Assembly (NCBI GenBank): GCA_015680685.1 | Contig: MNCI01025089.1 | Location: 192,781 to 256,780, forward strand | DNA length: 64,000 bases | Reading direction: 5' to 3' | Origin: Gnetum montanum | Lineage: Eukaryota; Streptophyta; Gnetopsida; Gnetales; Gnetaceae | Shown: piece by piece, positions 10,802-21,235 of the stretch | Numbering within the stretch: position 1 is the stretch's first letter | Layout of the letters: every line of letters starts with the position of its first letter | Made by a program: the position numbers and the translations under genes | The notes under the pieces: model-generated | The model's database searches: none | What the model was told of the DNA's origin: nothing | What the model saw: only the letters and a program-made list of their open reading frames with translations

Positions 10802-12098
10802 ATGTCTCTCTCATAGGACAATGATAACACAACAACTAGTGAGGCAATTCATTGGAGAACCAATGAAATTTATGGTAAAGAAGACATTTTGAAGTACAAA
10901 ATCTTATGTAGGAGTTTCATATGTTCATGGACATCCCAACGATACTCAAGGACTCTTTTCATCCAACGCAAACACCTCTAGTAAAGATGGGACATCTCCT
11001 AGAACGAGGAGGATTTTAAGGCCTAGGACCTTTTCAATGGTTAGCAAGAGTACATTAGGGGATGATTGGAAGTCTTAGAAAATTCATGATGAGTCTTCTA
11101 GTTCTATCTCTTCCTTTACTCAATCAACGTCAGGTCATGACATGGATGACAATTCCTCAAGGGGTTGGCATAGAAATAAAAATCAAACTTATAGGCAAAA
11201 TTAAGAACGCCAACATGAACATAGACAACATCGTCCCAACTCATAAACTCACAACCTATTTAGTGACGATGAACCCCTGTTGGTCACTAAAAGCCTAATG
11301 CATATAACAAAGGTTGTTCAAATATCCCACAGGCATCACAAGGCAAGTTATCTACCTAGGCTTGATTTAAACAACTCTCCTAAGTTCTCAAGGGGCTATC
11401 ATTTAGATCTGCAACACCATTTACAAGCCTTCTATGATGCTTGTGCATGGAACAACATTAATAATGGGTGGAAAAGGCTTAAGCTCTTCCCTATGACACT
11501 CATGGGCTAAGCAAAAGTGTGGTATAGGTCTTTAAAACCAAATTCAATTCATTGTTGGCCTACAATGGTAGAGCTCCTTAACGAAAGATATCAAACCTAT
11601 GCAAGAGTGTTAGCTTGGAGGAGACAAATCCAAGAATGGAAACAAGGGTAACATGTACCCTTGGGACATGGCCTTAGAAAGATATTACTCGTTGTTAAAA
11701 AAAATGCCTAGGCCATGGGTTCTCTAAGTAAAGGCTAATGTATCACATCATGGATGGGTTCTGTAATGAAACAAGGGAGACCCTAGGGATGTATGCCCTA
11801 GGTCAACTATATGAACTATAAACCCACCAATTCCAAGAACTTATTAAGTGGGTAGCAAAAGAAGAAGAAGAAATTGCCAAATGGAAGAATGTTAAAAGAT
11901 TTTAATAGGACCAAACTCTTAAAGTAACAAAGGTCCACAATCATGAAGAGGAGAAATCAACTCACCTCGAGGAGGTGGAACCATCCCCATCTTTGCCAAT
12001 ACTAAAATCACTAGATGAAATTGAGGCAAATATCAATAAAATGACGGAGTGGGTACATGAAAAATGTAGAGAATATGCAAACATTATCAGAGGTTAAA
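10802..12098 (+). pseudogene. gag of element B, decayed
   Basis: Begins at the ATG at 10802 (MSLS, then a stop), the same distance and style of start as element D's MSSS at 25010. A recognisable retrotransposon gag core lies at about 11400-11600: F-Y-D-A-C-A-W-N-N, then K-L-F-P-M-T-L-M-G, then A-K-V-W-Y-R-S-L (after a stop) and L-L-N-E-R-Y. This follows the usual pattern of gag capsid domains. The end (about 11960-12098) is acidic and coiled-coil-like. Many stops and frameshifts; not functional. The protein would have formed virus-like particles. Confidence 0.6.
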
Positions 12099-12172
12099 CC
12101 ATGCAATATCACTTTGATAACTAGAACAAATAGAGGATGCTAAAATTAGAAATAGGATAGAACACTATTTGA

Positions 12173-12249
12173 CAATGCGATGTTTACCTAAACTTATGAT
12201 TTGATACTTATTAACTACAAATCATAAGTATCAATGCGATGTTTACCTA
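12173..12249 (+). repeat. foldback flanked by 18-bp direct repeats
   Basis: caatgcgatgtttaccta occurs at 12173-12190 and again at 12232-12249. Between them acttatgatttg (12192-12203) and caaatcataagt (12218-12229) form a perfect 12-bp inverted repeat with a 14-base loop. It interrupts the second gag-side frame. Confidence 0.75.
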
Positions 12250-13005
12250 TACGATCATCACAAAGGCCAATGCCCAATCTTGTCACATATACATGAGCAT
12301 TGGGAAAACATGTTACATCCAGATGTTGTACAGAAGTACTGTGCTAGGCACACCATTCATATCACTTGAAACCAAGTTCTTATTACATTTAACATCCTAT
12401 TTTTCCAACAAGATCAACATCCTCTACTTCACCTCATTGTTCTCACTCTCCCAAATATCATCAACCCATGTCCCCTCCTATTGGATCACCACCTCATGTT
12501 CCTTACACTTCTCCTGACTCTCAATATTCTCATCCTTCACTTCCTTCTACATCACCACGAGTTCTACCAGACAGAACACTAACCAACGAACATTACTTGT
12601 GCTACTACTATCAATAGTAGTGGGAGTTCTCCACAACATCGGAAGCATCCTTTCTTTAGGCATGGTCATAGGAAGAGGCAGCATGGTTCTGACACTACTG
12701 CATCCTCCAACTCAGCACAAATCCAACACTATGATGCACCTTCCTCTTCAACCTTAATGCCTCCTATTACCTTATCCAGGCCACCAATTAAGACTCCAAC
12801 AACCATGCAGCCTAATGAATATAACAATGTGAGGAGACATATTGATCCTTGTATACCATCTTATGGTCACGAGTGCCATAGTGGGTTAACTTCTTATCAC
12901 ATGACACATCTTATAATCTACCCCACTATGCCTACTTTAACCAAGTTTGTGAACCCCAATTTGGATACATTCCTGCCATCACACCAAAAGACACCAATGG
13001 TTTAG
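12239..13005 (+). pseudogene. His/Pro/Ser-rich frame after gag in element B
   Basis: Two open stretches (12239-12517 and 12757-13005) in a region rich in His, Pro, Ser and Thr. In another frame 12233-12280 reads CDVYLYDHHKGQCPI, which could be a decayed C/H zinc-knuckle. The later stretch, MPPITLSRPPIKTPTTMQP, is low-complexity. It probably represents the gag C-terminus. Not recognised beyond that. Confidence 0.35.
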
Positions 13006-14489
13006 ATATGATAAGACCCCAATATTTCCAATGTGCATGGATCCTAACTTTCCATTTATTAATTATCACCACGATCAAAGGTTTAGTCATGGGGGATACC
13101 CACCATTCTACTAAGTAGAATTAGTAAATGTTTTTCCTTTTCTTTGGTTTTACAATTTTTTTTATAATTTCTTGTTTTTGTTTTATCTTTTTGTGGGTAA
13201 TCTCATTTGTGAATGAAATACTCATGTAACCCATCGATTGAGGTGTTGTTCTATGTTATTGAGTCACAAGTAACTAATTATTTGGATAGTGAGCCCACAA
13301 CATCTACCCATCCATTCTATTCATACGAGGTTCTACTCTGGGTATGATGATATTCTTGTTATCGTTAAAACTTAAAATAACTTTCTACTCATTATGCTCA
13401 GAGTAAAGAGTGATGGACTAAGAGGGAATGGCAAGGGTGTGATGTCAAGGGAACTTGTGAATTCTCTTTGGCAACATCTATATGTGTTGTCATGCAGCTT
13501 GGTTATACTAATATCCTTGTAGATCAAACGAAAAATGGGAGTAAGCATTATGGCAAAGGCACTTAATAAAGGAAATCAATGCTATTTTAGAGGGTCCCAC
13601 TGGAAAGACATGCATCCATGCCTAAAGGTTGGTAGCTTATTTGAATTCCTGTTGAGAAAGATAAAGTGCAAAAGTAGCTAGAAGAAGAAAAAGAAAAGAA
13701 AGAAGAAAAATAGAAAAGAGGAGATCAAGAAAAATGTGTTGTAGACAAATTCAAATCACTTCTTCCTTGTGCAAAATGCCAAGTATTCATACACCTTGCT
13801 TTCATGATGCTCTTATGGTTGTTTATCATTAGGATGAAACAATGTGATGTCATTGATTAGAGATATGGACTTGGTCTTAATCTTGGAACAATCAGCTAAT
13901 AGTACTTTAATCATGCACAACACTTTAGATTCATTGTGCCTAGGGTAAGTTATCTCACATCCTAATCTCTACAATCCCTTCTATAATTATTCTCATCTCA
14001 TGATCCAAGTATTTCTAACTTCTGTCTTGTGTGGCATAGAATTCATACCTCATGACAGTGGTATTTAACTTGTGTGTGTTTTTTTGCAAAGGTGCGGATT
14101 GCATTTAACCCTTCTAGTGCCTATGAACATTTTAAGGTGTGGTTGCGCAAGGCCATGATAGGTTGGATCTTGCTTTGGGGAGGACCCACTTGCATGACTT
14201 TTGTAATTTGTACTTGTTGCAAACCACCACATCATCTTCTACCCTCCGAGTACTGCATTCCTCAATCTATTCTTTCCTTTATCATTATTTCAACCAAATG
14301 TTCCTATGCACCACTACATGCTCTTTTTTCTCATCCTATTCAAATAACTTCATTGTATAATTTCACTTCATTACATTTTTTGTGCCTTAATGTCCACTTG
14401 ATATTATCCTAGACCTTTCAAATCTACCTCAAATCCTTCATTTTTGGATGTGAAAACTCAAAAATTTATCAATTTTACTAAGTACCCTA
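13006..14489 (+). other. non-coding spacer of element B
   Basis: T-rich and mixed sequence without a conserved frame; the open stretch at 14074-14412 has no recognised features. An Athila-like element would carry protease and RT about here, but no D-T/S-G, Y-x-D-D or integrase motif is visible on either strand. Confidence 0.45.
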
Positions 14490-14830
14490 TTTTGGAGGGG
14501 ACACGATATCAGGTACCTAGTATTGGGTTCAATGTGATATCAAATATGCGCTATCATGTATGTGATATTGCATTCAAAAAAACTATATATATGGGGCCCC
14601 TCACATGCATTGAAGTGATTTTCAATAGTTGATATGAGGGGAGTTGAAATTTTCTTTCATGACTTTTAGCACTTTGAGAGTCTAACATTCAACCATCAAT
14701 ATCTCGATCATTAATGCTCCAATTTCCCTTTCAATTGCACCTACTTAAGCTTGGAGTGTTTAACTTAGTTGTGGGGAAGGGTATCGTAGAATTTGCACAT
14801 AACTTTCTCAAAATTTGTTATTGCCCAAAG
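14490..14830 (+). promoter_or_regulatory. leader upstream of ORF X with LTR-U3-like motifs
   Basis: acacgatatcaggtac (14502-14517) is nearly identical to acacgatattaggtac in the U3 of B's own 3' LTR, and more gatatc/gatatt motifs follow up to about 14571. TATATATAT lies at 14584-14592, then a block with ATGAGGGGA and ...ATTAATGCTCCAATT that also precedes ORF X in element A. Read together, this is an internal copy of the LTR promoter motifs plus a conserved leader. Confidence 0.45.
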
Positions 14831-15104
14831 GACATCATAGGGGTAAGTAATATTAAGAAATGTTAAGAACTCATGCCAAACTAATTTTCTTCCTTCATCC
14901 AAATCATTTAAATTATTAATTGGAGTCACCTAAGCAAATCAGGCCTGACATTAAAATTTTTAGGAGAACTTTCTTGAAAAAATTTCTCACATTGAGATCA
15001 CACTAAGTAAGAATTCAAAATTTATTAAAGGGAATGAGTAAGGTATGAGATAATTGAACCTTATTAAATACCTTATTAAAAATTGATCTTGGTGTGATTA
15101 CAGA

Positions 15105-15925
15105 CAGCCCTTGAATGAGGACAATAGCCAGGACCTTTTCAAGGTGCATCCAAATGTCTATGAAGAGGCAAAGGTCAAGGACCTCATGTGGAGCATGCGA
15201 AATAAGAGGCACATTCATTTACCATCCATCAAGAAACCCTTATCACTGTACAATCTAGTCAGGAAAAAGGTGGAGAGGGCAGGGCACCCAAACAAGGACA
15301 ACATCTCACGTTATCCCTGGAATGTGTTCAAGCCATTCGGGAAAGGTCCACATCCACTACAGTGATTATGGAACTTAATTTTGGGCGTTTTACCAAATTC
15401 GTCCTTGAACCAATCAAGGATTAACTTAAGGGATCTCCACTATGGTCTATCCTCTTGAAAAGTGGGAATGGTATTTGGGGGAAACCTATCAATTTTGGCA
15501 TAATAAAGAGGAAGGCACCATTGTCAACATTGATGGAATATCAATTGATTTCTCTACAAAGGCCATTGTGGAAGTTCAAAATCTTCTAAATATGGGGCCT
15601 AAAGTTACTCATCTATCCACCCGCTTCAATGCTGATGCAAGAAAAGTATGGGTAAAGAGGGTGTACAACAAAGAAGACAAAGCATATGGAGAACTGACCC
15701 TTGAAGAGAGAATTTATTTTAAAATCGACACCTATCACATCTATCCCAATGAAGGGGCTAAACAAGATATCTACCTATGCAGCTAGAGGAAGAAGAATCT
15801 TGATGGGCAAGGTTGATGCTAATTTGTCCCATTTGTATTTAACAGAAATATTAAGGTGGTTTGAAGAACATAAGATAGGAAAGTTTGCATTGACCTTTCC
15901 ATGTCTAATTAGGAAGTTGTGCTGA
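15105..15925 (+). pseudogene. ORF X of element B (unknown protein)
   Basis: Spread over two or three frames: 15111-15365, 15442-15786 (114 codons) and 15701-15925. Landmarks in order: ELNFGRFTKF (about 15370), EWYLGETYQFWHN (about 15470), then a basic stretch NADARKVWVKRVYNKEDK, and finally LTFPCLIRKLC at the end. The first two and the last recur in order in element A at 6596-7521, so this is a real protein family rather than a chance frame. No catalytic motif recognised. Possibly a very distant relative of the plant transposon-protein domain seen in some gypsy-type elements; unproven. Frame breaks make this copy inactive. Confidence 0.6.
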
Positions 15926-16088
15926 TGTGCTAGAAGTCTAGGCTAGACTAATAACATCCCCAAAAAAGCTCAAAATGCTTCATATGCCAAATTAATGAAG
16001 CCACTAGCACCAAGAAAAAGATGTTGGTGAAACATTAAAGCCTAAACAAGAGTAGACAATTTGGCCCAATGTACCACAAACAGCAAGG

Positions 16089-16188
16089 CCTAGCCAACTT
16101 CTAGACATGAGGCTCATTAAACAATAAGAAGTACGACCTAGCTAACTTCCAGACATGAGGCTTAGTCAACAACAAGAAGTAGGGCCCA
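16089..16188 (+). repeat. two tandem ~50-bp units
   Basis: ctagccaacttctagacatg (from about 16089) and ctagctaacttccagacatg (from about 16138) start two similar units. Both continue with aggct and end near aagaagta. About 80% identical by eye. Confidence 0.6.
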
Positions 16189-16450
16189 ACACATAGCCCA
16201 TGGGCAAGTAGGATAAGTAATTGCCTCCATTGTTGCAAGATTACTTACCATTGGTGAGCCATCGTAGAAACAGTCAGTTGGGGAAGTAGGGATGAGGCTA
16301 ATCTCTTCAAGGTGATTGATGATGTCGTATAGCCCACCATATTAATCAATTATGCAAGGGGAAAGGTCTTAATACAAATAGGAGGAGGGGAATCACATTG
16401 GTCACAACATATTTTGGGAAATGCTATATCATTTCAAGTATAATTAGAAA

Positions 16451-16775
16451 TTGGTGAGGGCACCACAGTGGTGGTCATGCAACACCACAGTTGAGGTAGT
16501 TGTAGACCACATCAAGGAATCATTCAATGTCTTTGTTATGCCATTGGTAGATTTTATAGGAGCATGTGATGCTCAAGTTTTGGCTAGCACCTCAATGACT
16601 CCTATGGAACATGAGGATGCTTCGGATCGCTTGGTGTGAATAGGATAAGTAATGAGTCCTTGTTTGACATCTCCCAAGATGTTACAGTGGCACAATCAAA
16701 TCTCATTTTCACCAAAGGAAAGTTGGTCATGGCTGAGGTTAGGGCTGAACACGCAGAAGAAAAACTAAGAAGACT
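16451..16775 (+). pseudogene. coiled-coil-like frame of element B, cut by gap
   Basis: The open stretch at 16451-16639 is followed by 16636-16775, which reads ...KGKLVMAEVRAEHAEEKLRR with a heptad-like pattern and enters the run of N. Position (between ORF X and the polypurine tract) matches the coiled-coil-like frame of element A. Function unknown. Confidence 0.4.
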
Positions 16776-17455
16776 NNNNNNNNNNNNNNNNNNNNNNNNN
16801 NNNNNNNNNNNNNNNNNNNNNNNNNNNNNNNNNNNNNNNNNNNNNNNNNNNNNNNNNNNNNNNNNNNNNNNNNNNNNNNNNNNNNNNNNNNNNNNNNNNN
16901 NNNNNNNNNNNNNNNNNNNNNNNNNNNNNNNNNNNNNNNNNNNNNNNNNNNNNNNNNNNNNNNNNNNNNNNNNNNNNNNNNNNNNNNNNNNNNNNNNNNN
17001 NNNNNNNNNNNNNNNNNNNNNNNNNNNNNNNNNNNNNNNNNNNNNNNNNNNNNNNNNNNNNNNNNNNNNNNNNNNNNNNNNNNNNNNNNNNNNNNNNNNN
17101 NNNNNNNNNNNNNNNNNNNNNNNNNNNNNNNNNNNNNNNNNNNNNNNNNNNNNNNNNNNNNNNNNNNNNNNNNNNNNNNNNNNNNNNNNNNNNNNNNNNN
17201 NNNNNNNNNNNNNNNNNNNNNNNNNNNNNNNNNNNNNNNNNNNNNNNNNNNNNNNNNNNNNNNNNNNNNNNNNNNNNNNNNNNNNNNNNNNNNNNNNNNN
17301 NNNNNNNNNNNNNNNNNNNNNNNNNNNNNNNNNNNNNNNNNNNNNNNNNNNNNNNNNNNNNNNNNNNNNNNNNNNNNNNNNNNNNNNNNNNNNNNNNNNN
17401 NNNNNNNNNNNNNNNNNNNNNNNNNNNNNNNNNNNNNNNNNNNNNNNNNNNNNNN
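16776..17455. other. assembly gap (680 N)
   Basis: Run of N inside element B. The long frames that appear to cross it on both strands exist only because N is not read as a stop. Confidence 0.99.
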
Positions 17456-17623
17456 TTTTTATTTTGTGTTGGTGTTCCAATTTTGTTTTGTCTAGTCCCA
17501 CACTACGGTATGAAATAATTCATAGTTAGTTCATTATCCCATACCTATCTATTATGTAATCAAATGAACTTGTTTGTTATTTTGTTTGACTTGAGGATGA
17601 GTTTTTATTCAATCATGGGAGTA
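17456..17623 (+). other. 3' end of element B interior with polypurine tract
   Basis: Contains gacttgaggatgag (from about 17588), a motif common near the 3' end of gypsy interiors, and catgggagta (17614-17623) abutting the TG of the 3' LTR, which serves as the polypurine tract. Confidence 0.6.
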
Positions 17624-18464
17624 TGATGAATCATGGTTTACCAGGCCCCAATATTGGGTACACGATATTAGGTACATGATATCATAGCCTAGATATGATA
17701 TTGTATACACGATATCATGATACCTATGTCAGTTAAATCATTAAATCATTAGAGACTGTTTTAGTCATTAGGAGTCTTTTTGTCAGTTTTAGTTTTCAGT
17801 TCTTTCCCAAGTGCATGCCTGCAGTGTGATGCTTGTATTTGTATGAAACCTTTGTTCGAGTGTAATGTACCTGGACATGCACACAATTGGCAATAAAGAT
17901 CAAGATTACTCCATCATTGCAGCATTCACTTAGTTTTTAACTATTTAATTGTTAATTATTATTTATTATTTTCTTAGTTAATATTTCTTTTATCATCATT
18001 TACTATTTTTGTTGCTAAATACAGAATGATTATGTCTTAATCATGAACATTTAAGTGTAACTATGTGGTAACCTAGTAGTGTATCTAGTAGTGCTTCGAG
18101 TAATGTGTGCTTAGTAATCATAGAAGTAGTACACAAAGTTCAAGATGCATATGGATGATTAAGGACGGATTCTCATCACACTTAGTCTAGCTTAGATTTT
18201 ATTTCCTGTTGCTTATTAGCTTAAAAAAGTTATTTCTCATTGTCTTTAGGAGCAGCATAGTATTAGAAATCACATCATACACCTCACTTTGGACTAAACC
18301 ATACATGACAATGTAAATACTAGTCCAGGTGGGAAGACAACGAATTGTGATCAATGTATAACTATCTAGGTGCCACAACTAGTCCATCCGTGGAGTTTGA
18401 CCAGATCACAGGTACACACTCATATTCATATGGTTGAGCATAGGGGGTACCTTGCCACTCATCA
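17624..18464 (+). repeat. 3' LTR of element B
   Basis: 841 bp, TGATGAATCATGG...CTCATCA. Compared with the 5' LTR it lacks the segment with the TATAAATA box: after the GATATC cluster it passes from tatgtcagtt to the ...cattagaga block directly. The rest aligns throughout. Confidence 0.85.
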
Positions 18465-18750
18465 CCTAGCAAAAAATCGACTCTTGGACCATTAGCAACA
18501 ACATAGCTTCAAGATTGAAGCACAAAGAGAATCAATGAGAAGAATGGAGGAGAATTGTAGGGGAGGATTACAGCTTAGGCATTGGCCATTGTTGTGTCAT
18601 TTGTTGTGTAAAGGATGCTCCCTCAAAGCTCCTTATATATTACTTAGGTTATAAAATAAACCCAAAAACAAAAAGGATATGGTAGCTTATTTTGTTGGGA
18701 ATAGGTATGGAACAAAATAAAATAGATAAGAATATAACAAGGTAGACATA
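18465..18750 (-). repeat. copia LTR of element C, part 2 (5' part)
   Basis: Continues the LTR interrupted at 9785: caaaaaatcgactcttgg (from 18470) is the usual neighbour of aaaaacctcag in such LTRs. The outer end is not defined; about 18750 is where the gypsy fragment begins. Confidence 0.55.
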
Positions 18751-18796
18751 TTTGAAGAAAATTAAAGCAGATTTGCCTTCATCCACCTTACATTAT

Positions 18797-19000
18797 AATC
18801 ATGAATACTATCAATACACCACCTTAAATGGTGTTTCTCCCATGATTTTGCATTTAGAGTTGTTATATGCAAACTCTATTGTTTGCAGTAACTTCTTACA
18901 CCATCTAAAATTTTCATCATCACAAAGATACCATAATAGATTTCTCAATGTTCTAGTTACCACTTGTTTGACCATTGGTTTGTTGGTGATATGCACTTCT
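18797..19000 (-). pseudogene. Ty3/gypsy integrase core fragment
   Basis: The minus strand reads a stretch equivalent to 'YHPQTDGQTE' (here YHQQTNGQTS), then after one frameshift V-V-T-R-T-L-R-N-L-L, and ends EFAYNNSKCKIMGETPFKVVY. This is the C-terminal part of the integrase catalytic core including the region of the third acidic residue; the Glu is replaced by Ser or lost at the frameshift. Chromovirus-like by its sequence. Only about 65 codons remain; the flanks are not recognisable gypsy sequence. Confidence 0.8.
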
Positions 19001-21235
19001 AAGCTTTAGCTTACACCCTAATCATTTTCATAACTCTTACTAAAATGCCAAAATAGGGGTAGTAAAGAAATAAGTAAAATAAAACAAATGATCATCATCA
19101 TTATTTACCTTTATCTCATCTATGATAGGCTAACTGTTAAGGTAAATTAGTAAGTAAAATAAAATTAATAATTAAGAGAATTTACAAAGCCTTGATAAAA
19201 TAAAGAAGAAAATGTAAAAAGTAAAAGAAAAGAACAATAAAACACTAGACAAGTCATCATTGAAAGAAACAAGTGATTCATTGTGTTTTTGAGGTGGCTA
19301 AGAAAAACACATAAAATGCCGTTGAAGCAAGCTTAGAATGAGGGTAGCTCAACAAAATGCATAAGATATCAATGACATCAGTTAGACATAGAGGTAGCAA
19401 TAAACTTCCTATACAAGATACTCTTAATGTACATTATACAAGAGTGTGCACTTGTCATTATCTTTATGTTATGTCAAAAGTATCCATAATATAATTTACT
19501 ATAAAACCAATAACCAAGTTACCAATAAAATTATTGATTATCAATATCATTATTATCATATAGCACATACATCAATATGATCCTTTACACTTGGACCATG
19601 CCCAAAATTTTACCAAAAATATAGCTAATACCATGTATTAAATGTTATTAGCCCACATATCAACATAGCATTGCAACAAGTAGATGAGTTTTGAGTGGTT
19701 ATGCCCAAGCTTAAACCAAGGTCTTATGACTTGAGGTACTTATTTCTCGACCTGGGTTTGACAGAAAAATACCAATGAAAAGCTTGGCTATTTTTCCAAC
19801 CCATTCTAATCACAGTGACTACCCATACGACTACAGCTACCGAAGATGATAAGGAATGGCTTGGCCCTCAGTCAAACCCATTAAATATAAATTTCGTCAG
19901 TACTATTTGTGCTTCAAACCGAAGTTGGAATATGAGATCTGGGACCAGTGCATGAAAATACCAGGGACATAAACGTGATCAATACGTTTTGCAAAAAATC
20001 ATGACAAATATTGTTTTTCTTTAGAGCACATGCTTCTTATCAATGCATTTTAGTGGACTGAATAGGAATGACAGAAATGACGGTGGTTACTTGCAGCCTT
20101 TGCAACCCAATCCATCAGTTTTGGTGGCTCCCAGGACAAAGTTCAAGTTAAGATGTCCCACGGTACATAAGTTACTAACATATTAAGTCAGATTTGCATA
20201 ATTAATAAAATCTGTAGGCAATACAAGGAAAGTAAGCACTGATTTGTTTCTTTTGAATTCCTGATTTTCTTCCCCGAAAATAAAATGCACAAGAGAGGGA
20301 CGGGAGAGATACCATAAAACGATAGTATGACAGCGGTTTATGCTTTCAGCATCTGGATTGATTTTTGCCATACACTTGCAAAATTTCATTGCGGCATTTT
20401 CTTGTTCTTACTGAATACATGTCAACATTATCCAAGTAAATTTCTGATTAAATAAGGCGGCTCCTTTCCTCTTGCTAAAATCACATCCTTAATGTACTCT
20501 CTTTCTGTCTCGTCTCCTCTAACCTAGGCACTTCCTTTAGTTTTGCTAGGAAAATATTTTCTTCAGAGATGATTGCAAAGAACCCAAGCCTACTTTTTAA
20601 GGAGAGTTTTATGCAATATTGATTATTACAAGAGAATAAAATCAAATAAAAAATACAAACATATAATGAAATTCCACCACCATATCCACTGCGAACCAAA
20701 TTGTCTATAAGAATTATTTGTTAAGCATGAAGCCCATATGACATCTGCATTCCCCCTGTGCACATTCATTTTTTGTGGATCCTATCCCTGAAGACCAATT
20801 CAACGTTTACAGCAAGAAAAGGACAACCTTCAATAGATTTAAANAAGCTTCAATAGATTTAAAAGAAATATATGACTAAAGACACAAGGCCTCCTGCAGA
20901 ATGAAACATCTTGGAAAGGGAATTCTGGTCAACCGACTCTTTGAGGAACACATTACTCCTGTTATCCATAATCTTCCTTATAAGCTCAGGTTTTGGCTAC
21001 ACTTTGGTAGAGCTTATTTTCCAATTACTAAAAGTGGGAGAGAATGGAAAGAACATAAAACATAACCTTAAGTGGAATACCAGTACAGAGATGACCAATC
21101 CAGTAAGATGCAACTCTGAAAAGAAAACTAATGGGCGTAGGACACTCAACATTGTAATACGCCTCGTTTCTCAGCAAATTAAAGCAGTAGAAAGAGAGAT
21201 TTTTTTGATAATGGTACTAATAACAACAGTGAGTG
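19001..21235. other. no gene recognised; contig join at 20844
   Basis: AT-rich to 19700, more balanced to 20800; small frames at 20183-20389, 20481-20699 and 20911-21267 have no recognisable features. At 20844 a single N separates two copies of cttcaatagatttaaa, which looks like two overlapping contig ends that were not merged. The last part is the 3' flank of the DUF247 gene. Confidence 0.45.

Larger units (their letters stand above)
9786..18464 (+). mobile_element. element B: LTR retrotransposon with ORF X, no visible pol
   Basis: Two plus-strand LTRs (9786-10659 and 17624-18464), both starting TGATGAAT and ending CTCATCA, enclose a 7-kb interior. Order inside: degenerate tRNA-Asp-type primer site, decayed gag, spacer, a leader block with LTR-like motifs, ORF X, coiled-coil-like frame (cut by a 680-base gap), polypurine tract. 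I found no protease, RT, RNase H or integrase. Part of the interior is N, but the gap is too small for a whole pol. B sits inside the LTR of copia element C; flanking CTCAG (9781-9785) and CCTAG (18465-18469) look like a decayed 5-bp target duplication. Probably a non-autonomous element related to Athila/Tat-type gypsy elements; the lineage is inferred from the primer site only. Confidence 0.75.

Noticed and set aside
16602-17529. Long open frames on both strands (about 300 codons each)
   Set aside because: They span the 680-base N gap; N is not a stop, so the length is an artefact. Only the short real part at 16636-16775 was kept.
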